Below are positions 1-9,897 of a DNA stretch of 64,000 nt, piece by piece. Origin of the DNA: Mycobacterium sp. IS-836 (GTDB lineage: Bacteria > Actinomycetota > Actinomycetes > Mycobacteriales > Mycobacteriaceae); contig NZ_MBEU01000032.1 in NCBI RefSeq assembly GCF_001954275.1, positions 1-64,000 of the forward strand, in the 5' to 3' direction. The notes under the pieces were generated by a model. It did not search any database and was not told the DNA's origin. It saw only the letters and a list, made by a program, of their open reading frames with translations. Position 1 is the stretch's first letter; each line of letters starts with the position of its first letter. A program made the position numbers and the translations under genes.

Positions 1-144
1 CCCTCTAATACCCGCACCTCGCGGCGGGTAAGCGACCGTAAGGCTCCGCTCGGTTTTACGCCCGAACGTGCGGCCCGCCGCGCGTTGGGGGGGGTGTGGG
101 CGGCGGGCCGCACGCTCGCGAGCAAGGCCAGGCACCATGTACGT
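1..144. other. Window edge upstream of folP2, no gene assigned
   Basis: I cannot place a coding region here. A reading frame open from the edge stops at 29-31, which could be the tail of an upstream gene, but too little is present to recognise it. Bases 28-59 can fold as GTAA/TTAC plus ACCG/CGGT arms and are followed by a short T-rich stretch, a weak terminator-like shape. The remainder is GC-rich with a G run at 87-94 and holds alternative TTG (85) and GTG (94) starts for folP2. Confidence 0.4.
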
Positions 145-1020
145 GTGCAGTCAACGTTGTGCGGCCGACCGGTCGCCGCCGATCGCCCGCTCATCATGGC
201 GATCGTCAATCGCACGCCGGACTCGTTCTACGACAAGGGTGCGGCCTTCAGCGACGACGCGGCCAGGGCCGCCGCACACCGGGCCGTCGAGGAGGGCGCG
301 GACGTCATCGACGTCGGCGGCGTCAAAGCCGGCCCGGGCGACGACGTCGACGCCGACACCGAGATCGCCCGGCTGGTGCCGTTCGTCGAATGGCTGCGCG
401 ACGCCTACCCCGACCAGCTGATCAGCGTGGACACCTGGCGTTCGGAGGTGGCGAAGGTGGCCTGCGCGGCCGGCGCGGACCTGATCAACGACACCTGGGG
501 CGGCCACGACCCCGCCCTGGCCGAGGTGGCCGCGGAGTTCGATGCTGGGCTGGTCTGTTCGCACACCGGCGGGGCGCTGCCGCGCACGCGTCCGTTCCGG
601 GTGAGCTACGGCACCACCACCCGGGGCGTGGTCGACGACGTGATTCGCCAGGTCACCGAGGCCGCCGAGCGGGCCGTCGCGGCCGGTGTGGCCCGCGACC
701 GGGTGCTGATCGATCCGACCCACGATTTCGGCAAGAACACCTTCCACGGGCTGGCCTTATTGCGCCACGTTGGCGATCTTGTTAAGACCGGATGGCCCGT
801 CCTGCTCGCTTTGAGCAACAAGGATTTCGTCGGGGAGACTTTGGGTGTGGACCTGACCGAACGGCTCGAGGGGACGCTGGCGGCCACCGCGTTGGCGGCG
901 GCGGCCGGCGTCCGGATGTTTCGGGTGCACGAGGTCGCGGCCACCCGCCGGGTGCTGGAAATGGTGGCCTCGATCCAGGGCCTGCGCCAGCCGGCGCGCA
1001 CCGTGAGGGGGCTCGCATGA
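145..1020 (+). CDS. folP2: Dihydropteroate synthase 2 (FolP2)
   Basis: This protein has the pterin-binding TIM-barrel fold of dihydropteroate synthase. Visible landmarks are IMAIVNRTPDSF near the N-terminus, the DVGGVKAGPG loop, SVDTWR, LINDTWGG and the C-terminal FRVHEVAATRRVLE. It matches the second mycobacterial paralogue; in M. tuberculosis FolP2 is reported to lack normal synthase activity, so a folate role should not be assumed. I chose GTG at 145 because conserved sequence begins at STLCGRPV; upstream TTG 85 and GTG 94 remain open and would add up to 20 poorly conserved residues. The gene overlaps gpgS by four bases (ATGA), so the two are probably cotranslated. Confidence 0.88.
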   Translation: MQSTLCGRPVAADRPLIMAIVNRTPDSFYDKGAAFSDDAARAAAHRAVEEGADVIDVGGVKAGPGDDVDADTEIARLVPFVEWLRDAYPDQLISVDTWRSEVAKVACAAGADLINDTWGGHDPALAEVAAEFDAGLVCSHTGGALPRTRPFRVSYGTTTRGVVDDVIRQVTEAAERAVAAGVARDRVLIDPTHDFGKNTFHGLALLRHVGDLVKTGWPVLLALSNKDFVGETLGVDLTERLEGTLAATALAAAAGVRMFRVHEVAATRRVLEMVASIQGLRQPARTVRGLA

Positions 1021-1958
1021 CCGCATCGGAGCTGATCGCCGGCGATCTCACCGGCCACAGACTGCTCTGGAACCGCCCGCGCTGGACCGTCGCCGAGTTG
1101 GAAGAAGCCAAGGCGGGGCGGACGATTTCGGTGGTGCTGCCCGCGCTCAACGAGGAAGAAACCATCGAATCGGTGATCGACAGCATCTCGCCGCTGGTCG
1201 ATGGTTTGGTCGACGAGCTGATCGTGCTGGACTCCGGCTCGACGGATGACACCGAGATCCGCGCCATCGCCGCCGGCGCCCGCGTCGTCAGCCGCGAACA
1301 GGCCCTGCCCGAGATCCCGACGCGGCCCGGCAAAGGCGAGGCGCTGTGGCGTTCGCTCGCGGCCACCAGCGGCGACATCGTGGTGTTCGTCGACTCCGAC
1401 CTGATCAACCCGCACCCGATGTTCGTGCCATGGCTGGTCGGCCCGCTGCTCACCGGTGACGGCGTCCACCTGGTCAAGAGCTTCTACCGGCGGCCACTCA
1501 AGGTCGGCGATTCCAGTGGCGATGCCGGGGCCACCGGGGGCGGGCGGGTCACCGAGCTGGTGGCCCGGCCGCTGTTGGCGGCCTTGCGACCGGAGCTGGG
1601 CTGCGTGCTGCAGCCCCTCGGCGGCGAGTACGCGGCCAGCCGGGAGCTGCTGATGTCGCTGCCCTTCGCACCGGGATACGGCGTGGAGATCGGCCTGCTG
1701 GTCGACACCTTCGACCGCTTGGGCCTGGACGCGATCGCTCAGGTCAATCTCGGCGTGCGGGCGCATCGCAATCGGCCGCTCTCGGAGCTGGGTGCGATGA
1801 GCCGGCAGGTGATCGCGACCCTGTTCGCGAGGTGCGGCCTGCCCGACTCCGGGGCCGGGTTGACCCAGTTCTTCGCCGACGGCGACGGCTACACGCGGCA
1901 GACCTCGCCGGTGTCGCTGGTGGACCGCCCGCCGATGAATGTGTTGCGGCCACGCTGA
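1017..1958 (+). CDS. gpgS: Glucosyl-3-phosphoglycerate synthase
   Basis: GpgS transfers glucose from a nucleotide sugar to 3-phosphoglycerate, the first step of methylglucose lipopolysaccharide synthesis in the cytosol. The 313-residue protein has a GT-A fold beginning SVVLPALNEEETIESVI, a DSGSTDDT nucleotide-binding loop and the metal-binding DSD in FVDSDLINPHP. The C-terminal part carries the acceptor-site and dimer regions expected of family GT81. Length and gene order fit M. tuberculosis Rv1208. The ATG lies inside the folP2 stop (ATGA), which fixes the start and suggests translational coupling. Confidence 0.93.
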   Translation: MTASELIAGDLTGHRLLWNRPRWTVAELEEAKAGRTISVVLPALNEEETIESVIDSISPLVDGLVDELIVLDSGSTDDTEIRAIAAGARVVSREQALPEIPTRPGKGEALWRSLAATSGDIVVFVDSDLINPHPMFVPWLVGPLLTGDGVHLVKSFYRRPLKVGDSSGDAGATGGGRVTELVARPLLAALRPELGCVLQPLGGEYAASRELLMSLPFAPGYGVEIGLLVDTFDRLGLDAIAQVNLGVRAHRNRPLSELGAMSRQVIATLFARCGLPDSGAGLTQFFADGDGYTRQTSPVSLVDRPPMNVLRPR

Positions 1959-1991
1959 TCGGTGTCGGCGGGATAGGGCAATATCGTTCCC

Positions 1992-2360
1992 GTGGCGTTG
2001 ATTCTGCTCTACCTGGTCGTGCTGGTGCTGGTGGCGATCGTGCTGTTCGGCGCCGCCAGCCTGCTGTTCGGCCGCGGTGAGCAGCTGCCGCCGCTGCCGC
2101 GCGGGACGACCGCGACGGTGCTGCCCGCCTACGGCGTCACGGGCGCCGACGTCGACGCCGTCAAATTCACGCAGGCGTTGCGCGGCTACAAGACCAGCGA
2201 GGTGGACTGGGTGCTCGATCGGCTGGCCCGCGAGCTGGAGGCGTTGCGCGGGCAGCTGGCCGCCGCCCACCCCGCACCGGCCGCCGAGGTCGTCGAGAAA
2301 CAGGCCGAGGGCGATGCGGTGGAACCCGACGACGGCGAGGATCGTCAGGACACTGTGTGA
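1992..2360 (+). CDS. Small membrane-anchored DivIVA-domain protein
   Basis: This 122-residue protein has one N-terminal membrane segment (about residues 3-26), then a short DivIVA-like module with the pattern GV..ADVDAVKFTQALRGYKTSEVD and a coiled-coil stretch rich in Leu and Glu (about 70-95). DivIVA-like modules recruit proteins to curved or growing membrane in actinobacteria, but the specific role is unknown. It corresponds by position to Rv1209. The GTG start follows a TATCGT hexamer by only four bases, so the promoter is uncertain. The stop overlaps the tagA start by four bases. Confidence 0.8.
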   Translation: MALILLYLVVLVLVAIVLFGAASLLFGRGEQLPPLPRGTTATVLPAYGVTGADVDAVKFTQALRGYKTSEVDWVLDRLARELEALRGQLAAAHPAPAAEVVEKQAEGDAVEPDDGEDRQDTV

Positions 2361-2947
2361 GCGACTTGAGTGATCAGGATCTGGTTCGCTGCGGCTGGGC
2401 GGACCTTCGACCCGGAGCCGACTTCGAGCTGTACCGCGACTACCACGACCAGGAATGGGGCCGCCCAACCCGCGACGGGGTGGCGTTGTTCGAACGGATG
2501 AGCCTGGAAGCCTTCCAGAGCGGCCTGTCGTGGCTGATCATCCTGCGCAAACGGGACAATTTTCGGCGCGCCTTCTCCGGGTTCGACGTCGAGAAGGTCG
2601 CCCGCTACACCGAAGCCGACGTGGAGCGGCTGATGGCCGACGCCGGGATCGTCCGAAACCGCGCCAAGATCGACGCGACGATCGCCAACGCCCGCGCCGC
2701 GGCCGAGCTCGGCTCTCCCGACGACCTTTCCGAGCTGCTCTGGTCGTTCGCGCCGCCGCGGCGACCCCGGCCCGCCGACGCGTCTGAAATCCCCTCGGCC
2801 AGCGACGAATCGAAGGCCATGGCGCGCGAGCTCAAACGCCGCGGGTTCCGCTTCGTCGGGCCGACCACCGCCTATGCGCTGATGCAGGCGACCGGCATGG
2901 TGGACGACCATATCCGTGCTTGCTGGGTGCCCGCGCAAGTCCAGTGA
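2357..2947 (+). CDS. tagA: DNA-3-methyladenine glycosylase I
   Basis: This base-excision repair enzyme removes 3-methyladenine from alkylated DNA. The 196-residue protein has the Tag family layout: RCGW at the N-terminus, YHDQEWG, the substrate-pocket segment FERMSLEAFQSGLSW, GIVRNRAKI and the C-terminal DDHIRACW. The Cys and His residues at the two ends fit the structural zinc site of the family. Its GTG start overlaps the upstream stop (GTGA). It corresponds to Rv1210. Confidence 0.92.
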   Translation: MSDLSDQDLVRCGWADLRPGADFELYRDYHDQEWGRPTRDGVALFERMSLEAFQSGLSWLIILRKRDNFRRAFSGFDVEKVARYTEADVERLMADAGIVRNRAKIDATIANARAAAELGSPDDLSELLWSFAPPRRPRPADASEIPSASDESKAMARELKRRGFRFVGPTTAYALMQATGMVDDHIRACWVPAQVQ

Positions 2948-3113
2948 GGCGCGAGAGCCGGGTCTTTGTGTAACTGCCGACCCGAATAGGGAACAATGGG
3001 GGAGTGATTTGGCAGTTCAATGTCGGGTATGGCTGGAAATCCACTGGCGGGGCGTGCTCGGCGCCGACCCGGTCCGCGAAGGCGGGTCAGCTCGAACTTG
3101 GAGGGAGCATTCG

Positions 3114-3281
3114 ATGGCGGCGATGAAGCCCCGGACCGGCGACGGTCCTCTGGAAGCAACCAAGGAGGGGCGCGGCATCGTAATGCGGGTACCACTTGAG
3201 GGTGGTGGCCGCCTTGTCGTCGAGTTGACGCCCGACGAAGCCGCCGCTCTGGGCGACGAACTCAAGGGCGTCACCAGCTAG
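3114..3281 (+). CDS. DUF3117 small conserved protein
   Basis: A 55-residue protein that is almost entirely the DUF3117 domain (MAAMKPRTGDGP ... ELTPDEAAALGDELKGV). It is highly conserved in actinobacteria and its function is unknown. ATG 3114 is preceded by a good ribosome binding site (gagggag, 3101-3107) at suitable spacing. The longer reading frame that begins near 2916 has no family similarity in its first part and is not the gene. A small hairpin (AGACC/GGTCT, 3280-3295) lies directly at the stop, before the convergent glgM gene. Confidence 0.9.
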   Translation: MAAMKPRTGDGPLEATKEGRGIVMRVPLEGGGRLVVELTPDEAAALGDELKGVTS

Positions 3282-3306
3282 ACCCGCTACGGTCTGCCGG
3301 GCGGAG

Positions 3307-4470
3307 TCACGCACCCACCTTCCGGTAGATGTCCAGCGTTTGCTCGGCGACGCGGGCCCAGGAAAATTCCTCGATGCAGCGCTGGCGCCCCGCGCGGCCG
3401 TAGCGCTCCGCCCGTTCCGGGTCGGCGACCAACGCATTGACGGCTTCGGCCAACCCGGCCTGGTAACTGTCTGCGTCGTCGGGGTCGTAATGCACCAGCG
3501 ATCCGGTGACCCCGTCGACGACCACCTCGGGTATCCCGCCGACGTCGGACGCAACCACGGCGGTACCGCAGGCCATCGCCTCCAGGTTCACGATGCCCAA
3601 TGGCTCGTAGACCGACGGACACACGAAAACAGTTGCCGCCGAAAGTATTTCGCGTAGCTGCCCGAGGGGCAGCATTTCCCGGATCCAGAACACCCCGGTG
3701 CGAGTGCGGGCCAAAGCGGCCACGGCCGAGCGAATCTCGTCGGCGATCTCCGGGGTGTCGGGAGCTCCGGCGCACAGCACCAACTGCACGTCGGGGCTGA
3801 AGCGGTGCGCGGCCGCCAGCAGGTGAGACACGCCCTTCTGCCGGGTGATCCGCCCGACGAACGCAACGCTGGGGCGGCTCGGGTCGACGCCGAGGTCGGC
3901 CAGCACCGACCCAATGCGCCCCGGCCCGGCCGGATACCACACGTCGGTGTCGACCCCGCTCCGAATGACATGTACCAGGCTGGGATCCAGCGTCGGGTAG
4001 ACCCGCAGCACGTCCTCACGCATGCCGGAGCTGACCGCGATCACCGCGTCGGCGGCCAGCACCGCGGTGTGTTCCACCCACGTCGACACCCGATAGCCGC
4101 CGCCGAGCTGTTCGGCCTTCCACGGCCGCAGCGGCTCGAGCGAATGCGCGGTCAGCACGTGCGGGATGTCGTAGAGCAGCGCGGCCAGATGCCCGGCCAG
4201 GCCGGTGTACCACGTGTGCGAATGCACGACGGTGGCCGCCGATGCCGCATTGGCCATCAAGAGGTCGGCGGACAGGGTGGACAGGGCGGCGTTGGCGCCG
4301 TGGATCCGCGGGTCGGGCTGATACGCGAGGGCATCGGGACGCGGCGCGCCCATGCAGTGCACGTCGACCGCGCACAGCCGGCGCAGTTGTGCGACAAGCT
4401 CGGTGACGTGTACGCCGGCCCCGCCGTAGACCTCCGGTGGGTACTCCCGCGTCATCATCGCCACCCGCAT
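3307..4470 (-). CDS. glgM: Alpha-maltose-1-phosphate synthase (GlgM, formerly GlgA)
   Basis: This GT4-family retaining glucosyltransferase (387 residues) was historically annotated as glycogen synthase. The mycobacterial enzyme makes maltose-1-phosphate from ADP-glucose and glucose-1-phosphate for the GlgE alpha-glucan pathway. Visible are the N-terminal [36 protein letters not shown] at the start of the donor domain, and the C-terminal [14 protein letters not shown] carrying the catalytic E-x7-E pattern. ATG 4470 gives exactly the M. tuberculosis length and has a TACGGT element seven bases upstream. It is divergent from glgC, which makes its donor substrate. Confidence 0.93.
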   Translation of the reverse strand: MRVAMMTREYPPEVYGGAGVHVTELVAQLRRLCAVDVHCMGAPRPDALAYQPDPRIHGANAALSTLSADLLMANAASAATVVHSHTWYTGLAGHLAALLYDIPHVLTAHSLEPLRPWKAEQLGGGYRVSTWVEHTAVLAADAVIAVSSGMREDVLRVYPTLDPSLVHVIRSGVDTDVWYPAGPGRIGSVLADLGVDPSRPSVAFVGRITRQKGVSHLLAAAHRFSPDVQLVLCAGAPDTPEIADEIRSAVAALARTRTGVFWIREMLPLGQLREILSAATVFVCPSVYEPLGIVNLEAMACGTAVVASDVGGIPEVVVDGVTGSLVHYDPDDADSYQAGLAEAVNALVADPERAERYGRAGRQRCIEEFSWARVAEQTLDIYRKVGA

Positions 4471-4483
4471 ACTCCGCACCGTA
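4470..4483 (-). promoter_or_regulatory. Leaderless promoter of glgM
   Basis: On the minus strand TACGGT (4483-4478) fits the mycobacterial TANNNT -10 consensus and is followed by seven bases and then the ATG, so transcription should start on the start codon itself. A convincing -35 was not found, which is common for mycobacterial housekeeping promoters. Confidence 0.5.
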
Positions 4484-4632
4484 GTTCGCCGACGGCACCA
4501 TCCGCGAGTCGGGCGGGACGATCTGTCGCCGCGGCGTCCAGCCGAGCCAAATACCTTGACGGACAGCCCGTCAGGGCCTGCCCGATCGGGAGGGCTAGGG
4601 CGTTGCCCCTGGCAGCACTGCGCGGCTGCCGT

Positions 4633-4646
4633 TAGGTTTGGAACCA
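4633..4646 (+). promoter_or_regulatory. Leaderless promoter of glgC
   Basis: TAGGTT (4633-4638) fits TANNNT and ends seven bases before ATG 4646, so the start site should coincide with the A of the start codon. There is no good Shine-Dalgarno sequence. Its partner glgM, facing the other way, has the same arrangement 150 bases away. Confidence 0.5.
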
Positions 4647-5860
4647 TGAGGGAAGCGCCACACGTGCTGGGTGTTGTCCTGGCCGGCGGCGAAGGCAAGC
4701 GGCTGTATCCGCTGACCGCGGACAGGGCCAAACCCGCGGTCCCCTTCGGTGGCGCCTACCGGCTGATCGACTTCGTACTCTCCAATCTCGTCAACGCCCG
4801 CTATCTGAGGGTCTGCGTTCTCACCCAATACAAGTCGCATTCACTGGACCGCCACATATCGCAGAACTGGCGGCTGTCGGGCCTGGCCGGCGAGTACATC
4901 ACCCCCGTGCCGGCGCAGCAGCGCCTGGGCCCGCGCTGGTACACCGGCTCCGCCGACGCGATCTATCAGTCGCTCAACCTGATCTACGACGAAGACCCGG
5001 ACTACATAGTGGTTTTCGGCGCCGATCACGTGTACCGGATGGATCCCGAGCAGATGGTGCGGTTCCACATCGACAGCGGCGCCGGCGCAACCGTGGCCGG
5101 CATCCGGGTACCGCGCGCCGAGGCCACCGCGTTCGGCTGCATCGACGCCGACGACTCCGGCCGGATCCGCGCCTTCGTGGAAAAGCCGCTGGACCCGCCG
5201 GGAACTCCGGATGATCCGGACACGACGTTCGTGTCGATGGGCAATTACATCTTCACCACCAAGGTGCTCATCGACGCGATTCGCGCCGACGCCGACGACG
5301 ACCACTCGGACCACGACATGGGTGGCGACATCGTCCCGCGGCTGGTGGACGACGGGATAGCCGCGGTGTACGACTTCTCCGACAACGAGGTGCCCGGGGC
5401 CACCGACCGGGACCGGGCCTATTGGCGGGACGTCGGGACGCTGGACGCGTTCTACGACGCGCACATGGACCTGGTGTCGGTGCACCCGGTGTTCAATCTG
5501 TACAACCGGCGCTGGCCCATCCGCGGGGCGACGGAGAACCTGGCGCCCGCGAAGTTCGTCAACGGCGGCTCGGCGCAGGAGTCGGTCGTCGGCGCCGGCA
5601 GCATCATCTCGGCGGCCTCGGTGCGCAACTCGGTGTTGTCATCGAACGTCGTGGTCGACGACGGCGCGATCGTCGAGGGCAGCGTGATCATGCCGGGCAC
5701 CCGGGTCGGGCGCGGCGCCGTGGTGCGCCACGCGATCCTGGACAAGAACGTCGTCATCGGGCCCGGCGAGATGGTCGGCGTCGACCTGGAAAAGGACCGC
5801 GAGCGGTTCGCGATCAGCGCCGGCGGCGTGGTCGCGGTCGGCAAGGGCGTCTGGGTTTAG
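4646..5860 (+). CDS. glgC: Glucose-1-phosphate adenylyltransferase
   Basis: GlgC makes ADP-glucose from glucose-1-phosphate and ATP, the committed step toward glycogen, maltose-1-phosphate and ADP-glucose-dependent trehalose synthesis. The 404-residue protein has the nucleotidyltransferase N-terminus ([15 protein letters not shown], then AKPAVPFGG), the [10 protein letters not shown] catalytic region, EKPLDPPG substrate-binding lysine region and a left-handed beta-helix C-terminal domain with hexapeptide-like repeats (about residues 300-390). Length equals M. tuberculosis GlgC. Its stop lies one base from the stop of the convergent hydrolase; the PE14 gene found here in M. tuberculosis is absent. 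Confidence 0.95.
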   Translation: MREAPHVLGVVLAGGEGKRLYPLTADRAKPAVPFGGAYRLIDFVLSNLVNARYLRVCVLTQYKSHSLDRHISQNWRLSGLAGEYITPVPAQQRLGPRWYTGSADAIYQSLNLIYDEDPDYIVVFGADHVYRMDPEQMVRFHIDSGAGATVAGIRVPRAEATAFGCIDADDSGRIRAFVEKPLDPPGTPDDPDTTFVSMGNYIFTTKVLIDAIRADADDDHSDHDMGGDIVPRLVDDGIAAVYDFSDNEVPGATDRDRAYWRDVGTLDAFYDAHMDLVSVHPVFNLYNRRWPIRGATENLAPAKFVNGGSAQESVVGAGSIISAASVRNSVLSSNVVVDDGAIVEGSVIMPGTRVGRGAVVRHAILDKNVVIGPGEMVGVDLEKDRERFAISAGGVVAVGKGVWV

Positions 5861-5861
5861 C

Positions 5862-7553
5862 TCACTGTCCGGGGATCTCCGGGACCAGCAGATGCGCGTC
5901 ATAATTCGGCCCCCAGTGCAGGGTGACCCGACCGCGCGGTGAGTTCCGGTAGGCCGCCGGCATCTGACCGATCAGCGGGTTGCGCGGCCACAGCCAGCGC
6001 CCCGCGACCACCAGCCGCAGCTGCTCGCCCGCGTGGAACAGCGTCGCCGACGGGCCCAGCGCGACATCGACGGCGACCACCTCGCCGGCCGACAGCGGCT
6101 GCGGCTCCGCGCATGTCGCGACCGGCTCCCACGGCCGCGACAGCTCGGGGTCCAGGGCCCGCAGCGCGACGCGCTGCCAGCCCGTGGTGACGCGGTCACG
6201 GCCGTAGCCGTAGGACCCCTCGAATTCGACGAACCGCCCGTCCCGCCACTTCTCCACGCCGACGAACAGGTTCGCGTCAACGCAGCCGTCCAGTTCTACC
6301 CACAACCGCGCGACCATCGGACCGGTCAGCTCGGTCTGGACGGGGAAGGTGTAGCTGAATGCTGCTGCGCGGGAAAGCGTTTCGAACTCGACCCGGCCAG
6401 CCTCGGCCGGCTGCTCCGATGCCAGCGCCCCAGCAGCGCCCAGATATAAAGGCCGCCAACGGGTTCGGGCGAGCGGCCAGTCGGCTTCTTCGCGCACTGC
6501 GGCGATGGTGTCACGATCCTCGCGCACCTCGAGGCGAACACTGCGCGAAGCGGACGCGCCGTCCAGCACGCCGCGGAAGAAGTTCAGCTGCTCGGCCCGT
6601 GCGTCCTCGGAGTAGAACGTCGCCCACTTGCCGCCGCGATGGGTGTAGAGGCGGGCGTGGGCGGAGCCCACCTGCATGAAGGCCCGGACCGAGCCGCGCG
6701 AGTGCAGGTTGTTGTCGGAAAAGCTGCCGCAGACCAGCATTGGAACCGTGATGGCCGACAGGTCTGGCGCCAGCGAGCGCCAGAAATCGTCGCGCAGGGG
6801 ATGCTCGTCCTGCATCGAGACGAGGGCATAGGTCTGCCGCGTATCGCGGGACAGGTTGCGCGACCACATCCGGGTGAAGCCGCACTCCCGCACACCGCCC
6901 GGGTAGGTCAGGTCGCGATACGCGTCCGTGAACCCTTCCCACGGACAGATCGCCCGCAGCGCGGGCGGCCGCAGCGCGGCGACGGCGTACTGGCTGATGG
7001 CCAAGTACGAGACGCCGAGCATCACGACGTTGCCGTCGCACCACGGCTGGTCGGCGATCCACTGCACGAGGTCGTAGGTGTCCTCGGCTTCCCGGCGCGA
7101 GAGCACGTTTCCGGTGCCGTCGGAATGGCCGCAGCCGCGCGAGTCGGCGTTGACGACGGTGAAGCCCTGCGCGGTCCACCAACTCGGGTCGGGTGCCTCC
7201 CAGCCCGTCAGGGCCGAGAAGCGCACCGGCATCGGCTGGCGCAGCATCCGGTACTGCATGGAGAACGTCCACTTTTTGCCCCGCCGCTTCGGCAGATTGT
7301 CCTTGCCGTACGGGTGGATGCTGAGGATGACCGGGCGGGTGACGTCGGAATGCCGGAAGACGTTGATCCGCAGCACTGTTCCGTCACGGGTCGACACCTC
7401 GACGTCGGTGTCGACGACGAGGTCTCGCGGTGGATCGGTGACGGTTACCGGCGGTCTGGCGATGCCGCGCAGCCGGCCCAGCGCATACCGCAGGGCGCCA
7501 GAACGCCGCCACGGCCGGTCGAGTGCAGGTGCCGGATTGCGGGCCACGGCCAT
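5862..7553 (-). CDS. CocE/NonD-family X-prolyl dipeptidyl peptidase-like hydrolase
   Basis: A 563-residue serine hydrolase of the CocE/NonD type, matching Rv1215c. The alpha/beta-hydrolase core begins near residue 75 (ILSIHPYGKDN), the nucleophile serine sits in MLGVSYLAISQ (about residue 190), and the C-terminal third is the jelly-roll X-Pro dipeptidyl peptidase domain. The natural substrate is unknown. ATG 7553 is the longest reasonable start. However, TATGGT (minus strand, 7559-7554) lies six bases before GTG 7547, so a leaderless start two codons downstream is quite possible. No signal peptide is evident. Confidence 0.85.
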   Translation of the reverse strand: MAVARNPAPALDRPWRRSGALRYALGRLRGIARPPVTVTDPPRDLVVDTDVEVSTRDGTVLRINVFRHSDVTRPVILSIHPYGKDNLPKRRGKKWTFSMQYRMLRQPMPVRFSALTGWEAPDPSWWTAQGFTVVNADSRGCGHSDGTGNVLSRREAEDTYDLVQWIADQPWCDGNVVMLGVSYLAISQYAVAALRPPALRAICPWEGFTDAYRDLTYPGGVRECGFTRMWSRNLSRDTRQTYALVSMQDEHPLRDDFWRSLAPDLSAITVPMLVCGSFSDNNLHSRGSVRAFMQVGSAHARLYTHRGGKWATFYSEDARAEQLNFFRGVLDGASASRSVRLEVREDRDTIAAVREEADWPLARTRWRPLYLGAAGALASEQPAEAGRVEFETLSRAAAFSYTFPVQTELTGPMVARLWVELDGCVDANLFVGVEKWRDGRFVEFEGSYGYGRDRVTTGWQRVALRALDPELSRPWEPVATCAEPQPLSAGEVVAVDVALGPSATLFHAGEQLRLVVAGRWLWPRNPLIGQMPAAYRNSPRGRVTLHWGPNYDAHLLVPEIPGQ

Positions 7554-7565
7554 ACCATAGGCCCG

Positions 7566-8240
7566 TTACCACACATTCGGTATCAACCGATAGCGCACCC
7601 GCTGCGTGTACTCGCGGTATCCGGCCAATTGCTGGGTGAGCAGCTTTTCCTCGTCGAGGATGCGAAGGACAAGCGCCAGCAGACCGACCGTCAGACCCAA
7701 CAGCCCCCAGTAGGAGCCCAGCGACAGGGGGATGCCCACCATCAAGATCACATTCCCGGAGTACATCGGGTGTCGCACCAGCTTGTACAGGCCGCGGGAG
7801 GCCAGCTTCTGGCCCTCCTCCACCCGCACGGTGGCGGCCGCGTAACTGTTCTGGATGACCACCGCCATCGCGATGATCAGCCCCGTCACCACCAGGACGT
7901 CGCCGATCACACACACCACGGCGGGCACGGACGACCACCCCATCCGGTGGTCGAGTGCGCTGATCGCCATCATCCCGAAGAGCGCCAGAAAGGCCACAAT
8001 GATGACGAACTTCTGGACCGTCCTGCCCTCGGCCAGCGGCCCGCCATGCATGCGCCGCTGCAGGGCCGCCGGGTTCGTCCGAGCCAGATACACGCTCGGG
8101 ACGAGCGTCGCGATCGTGAAGATGGCGATGAAAACCCACGCCTGCCAATAGTCGAACGTGCCCGCCGGATAGAACAGGATAAGGCCCACGACTGCGAGCC
8201 CGATGAGGCTCGAAACCCCCAACTTAACAGCGGTTTTCAC
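7566..8240 (-). CDS. Isoprenylcysteine carboxyl methyltransferase-like membrane protein
   Basis: A 224-residue multi-pass membrane protein with about five transmembrane segments and the C-terminal ICMT/PEMT-type signature KLVRHPMYSGN, which binds S-adenosylmethionine in this superfamily. It corresponds to Rv1216c; the substrate is unknown. GTG 8240 is chosen because an AAGGA ribosome site sits just upstream and the length matches the M. tuberculosis protein. It lies 13 bases after the ABC permease and is probably cotranscribed with the exporter operon. Confidence 0.82.
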   Translation of the reverse strand: MKTAVKLGVSSLIGLAVVGLILFYPAGTFDYWQAWVFIAIFTIATLVPSVYLARTNPAALQRRMHGGPLAEGRTVQKFVIIVAFLALFGMMAISALDHRMGWSSVPAVVCVIGDVLVVTGLIIAMAVVIQNSYAAATVRVEEGQKLASRGLYKLVRHPMYSGNVILMVGIPLSLGSYWGLLGLTVGLLALVLRILDEEKLLTQQLAGYREYTQRVRYRLIPNVW

Positions 8241-8253
8241 GATTGTGTCCTTC

Positions 8254-9897
8254 CTACTGCCGTAGATCACGCCGTCGAAAAGCGATGGCTCCCACGATGA
8301 TCAGTGCCGCGTCGATGGCCAGCAGCCACAGCAGCGGCACTGCGGTGAAGTCGCTGCCGATCCGCGGAATGTGGGCGAACGGTTCGAGATCGAGCACCCA
8401 CTGCCCGAACCCCGCCAGCGAACCGATCAGGTACAGGGCGACGAATCCGACCAGCACGCCCCACGCCACCGGCGTGAATCGCGGTGCGATGCCGAACAAT
8501 GCGAGCGTTACGGCGGACAGCAGCCAGACCGCGGGCAGTTGTACCGCCGCGGTCGCGACGACGGTCGCCAACTTGCCGCCGACGTCGCCGGCCGCGGTGC
8601 CGTACACGAGTCCGGCCACCACGCCGCAGGCCAGCATCGCGAATGCGGAGCCGGCCAGCGCGGCGATCAAATGGCTGGCCAGCCAACGGGTCCGCGAGAC
8701 CGCGCCGGCCAGGGTGGTCTCGGCTCGCTGGGCGGATTCCTCCTGGTGTAGCCGCAAGGTGAGCGAGACGGCGAAGGCGGAAGCCGCCATGCCCAGCATC
8801 GCGAACGCCACCGCGATGAACGCCTCCTCCAAGACGCTGGTGCCGCCCATCCGCGCGACGATGTCGCGCGCGACGGTGCTGTCGCCCAGTTGGTCGCCGA
8901 TGCCGTGCACCACGCTGCCCATCACCAGCCCATACAGGCACAGGCCCACGGTCCATAGGACTAGGGCGCCGCGGTCCAGCCGCCACGCCAGCCCGAAGAC
9001 GTTGCCCAGCACCGGCGCGGCCCTACCGGGGCCGGCGCGTTCGGCGACGAGCCCGGCGCCGACGTCACGGCCCGCCAGCAGCCGATACGCCACCACCGTG
9101 AGCACGGCCGCCGTCGCCAGGTGCAGCAGCAGCACCCACCAGCGCTCGCCCGCATACGGCCGAACCTGCAGCGACCAGCCCAGCGGCGAGAGCCACGACA
9201 GCGTGCCGGAGCCGGCATCGCCGATCGCGCGCAGCGTGAACGCCGCCGCCAACGCCGTGAACGCCACACCGCGGGCGAATCGCGCGCTCGGCGACAGCTG
9301 CGCGGCCACCCCCGCGACGGCGGTGAAGACCACGCCGGAGCCGGCCAGCGCCGCCCCGAAAGCCAATGATCCGCCCTGCGGGACGTCGGTGCTGAGCAAT
9401 CCCGCCGCGCCGATCGCGCCGGTCGCGATCGAGGCCCCGAAAGACAACATCAGTGCCGCGGTGAGGCTGGCGTAGCGGCCGACGGACGTCGAGTCCATCA
9501 GCTCGGTCCGGCCGGTCTCCTCGTCGGCGCGGGTGTGCCGGATCACCGTGAGGATGACGGCCACCGCGATCAGCACATGGAACATGCCCGCTTTCCAAAT
9601 GCCAACTGCGCCAAGGCTGTCGTTGTAGATCTGCCCGTAGAGCGCGCGCTGGGCCGGGCTGGCCATGATGGAGGCCGCAAATCCGGCGCGGCCGGCCTGG
9701 GTGGGGTAGACCTTTTCGATGCTGCCGACGTACACCGTCGCCAAGGGAAGCGACAGCAGCAGCACCCACAGCGGCAACGAGATCCGGTCGCGGCGCAAAT
9801 ACAGGCGCAGCATCCCAAGCGTCCCGGAGAAATTCGAACTGCGTTGCGGCCCATGGTGCGCCGGAGGGCGCGGCCGATCCAGAACCGCGGTGCTCAT
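8254..9897 (-). CDS. ABC-2 type exporter permease (Rv1217c-like)
   Basis: A 547-residue polytopic membrane protein with about twelve hydrophobic segments, the permease of a drug-type ABC exporter. In M. tuberculosis Rv1217c-Rv1218c has been linked to efflux of several drug classes. The start overlaps the ATPase gene by four bases. The N-terminal 30 residues are cytosolic and basic ([15 protein letters not shown] leads into the first membrane segment), as in ABC-2 permeases. The cognate ATPase and regulator are upstream in the same operon. Confidence 0.88.
   Translation of the reverse strand: MSTAVLDRPRPPAHHGPQRSSNFSGTLGMLRLYLRRDRISLPLWVLLLSLPLATVYVGSIEKVYPTQAGRAGFAASIMASPAQRALYGQIYNDSLGAVGIWKAGMFHVLIAVAVILTVIRHTRADEETGRTELMDSTSVGRYASLTAALMLSFGASIATGAIGAAGLLSTDVPQGGSLAFGAALAGSGVVFTAVAGVAAQLSPSARFARGVAFTALAAAFTLRAIGDAGSGTLSWLSPLGWSLQVRPYAGERWWVLLLHLATAAVLTVVAYRLLAGRDVGAGLVAERAGPGRAAPVLGNVFGLAWRLDRGALVLWTVGLCLYGLVMGSVVHGIGDQLGDSTVARDIVARMGGTSVLEEAFIAVAFAMLGMAASAFAVSLTLRLHQEESAQRAETTLAGAVSRTRWLASHLIAALAGSAFAMLACGVVAGLVYGTAAGDVGGKLATVVATAAVQLPAVWLLSAVTLALFGIAPRFTPVAWGVLVGFVALYLIGSLAGFGQWVLDLEPFAHIPRIGSDFTAVPLLWLLAIDAALIIVGAIAFRRRDLRQ

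Noticed and set aside
606..2468. A 620-residue minus-strand open frame opposite folP2, gpgS and the DivIVA-like gene
   Set aside because: Its product is compositionally biased (Arg, Gln, Asp, His) and matches the reverse-frame shadow expected over GC-rich genes; three well-recognised genes lie on the other strand.
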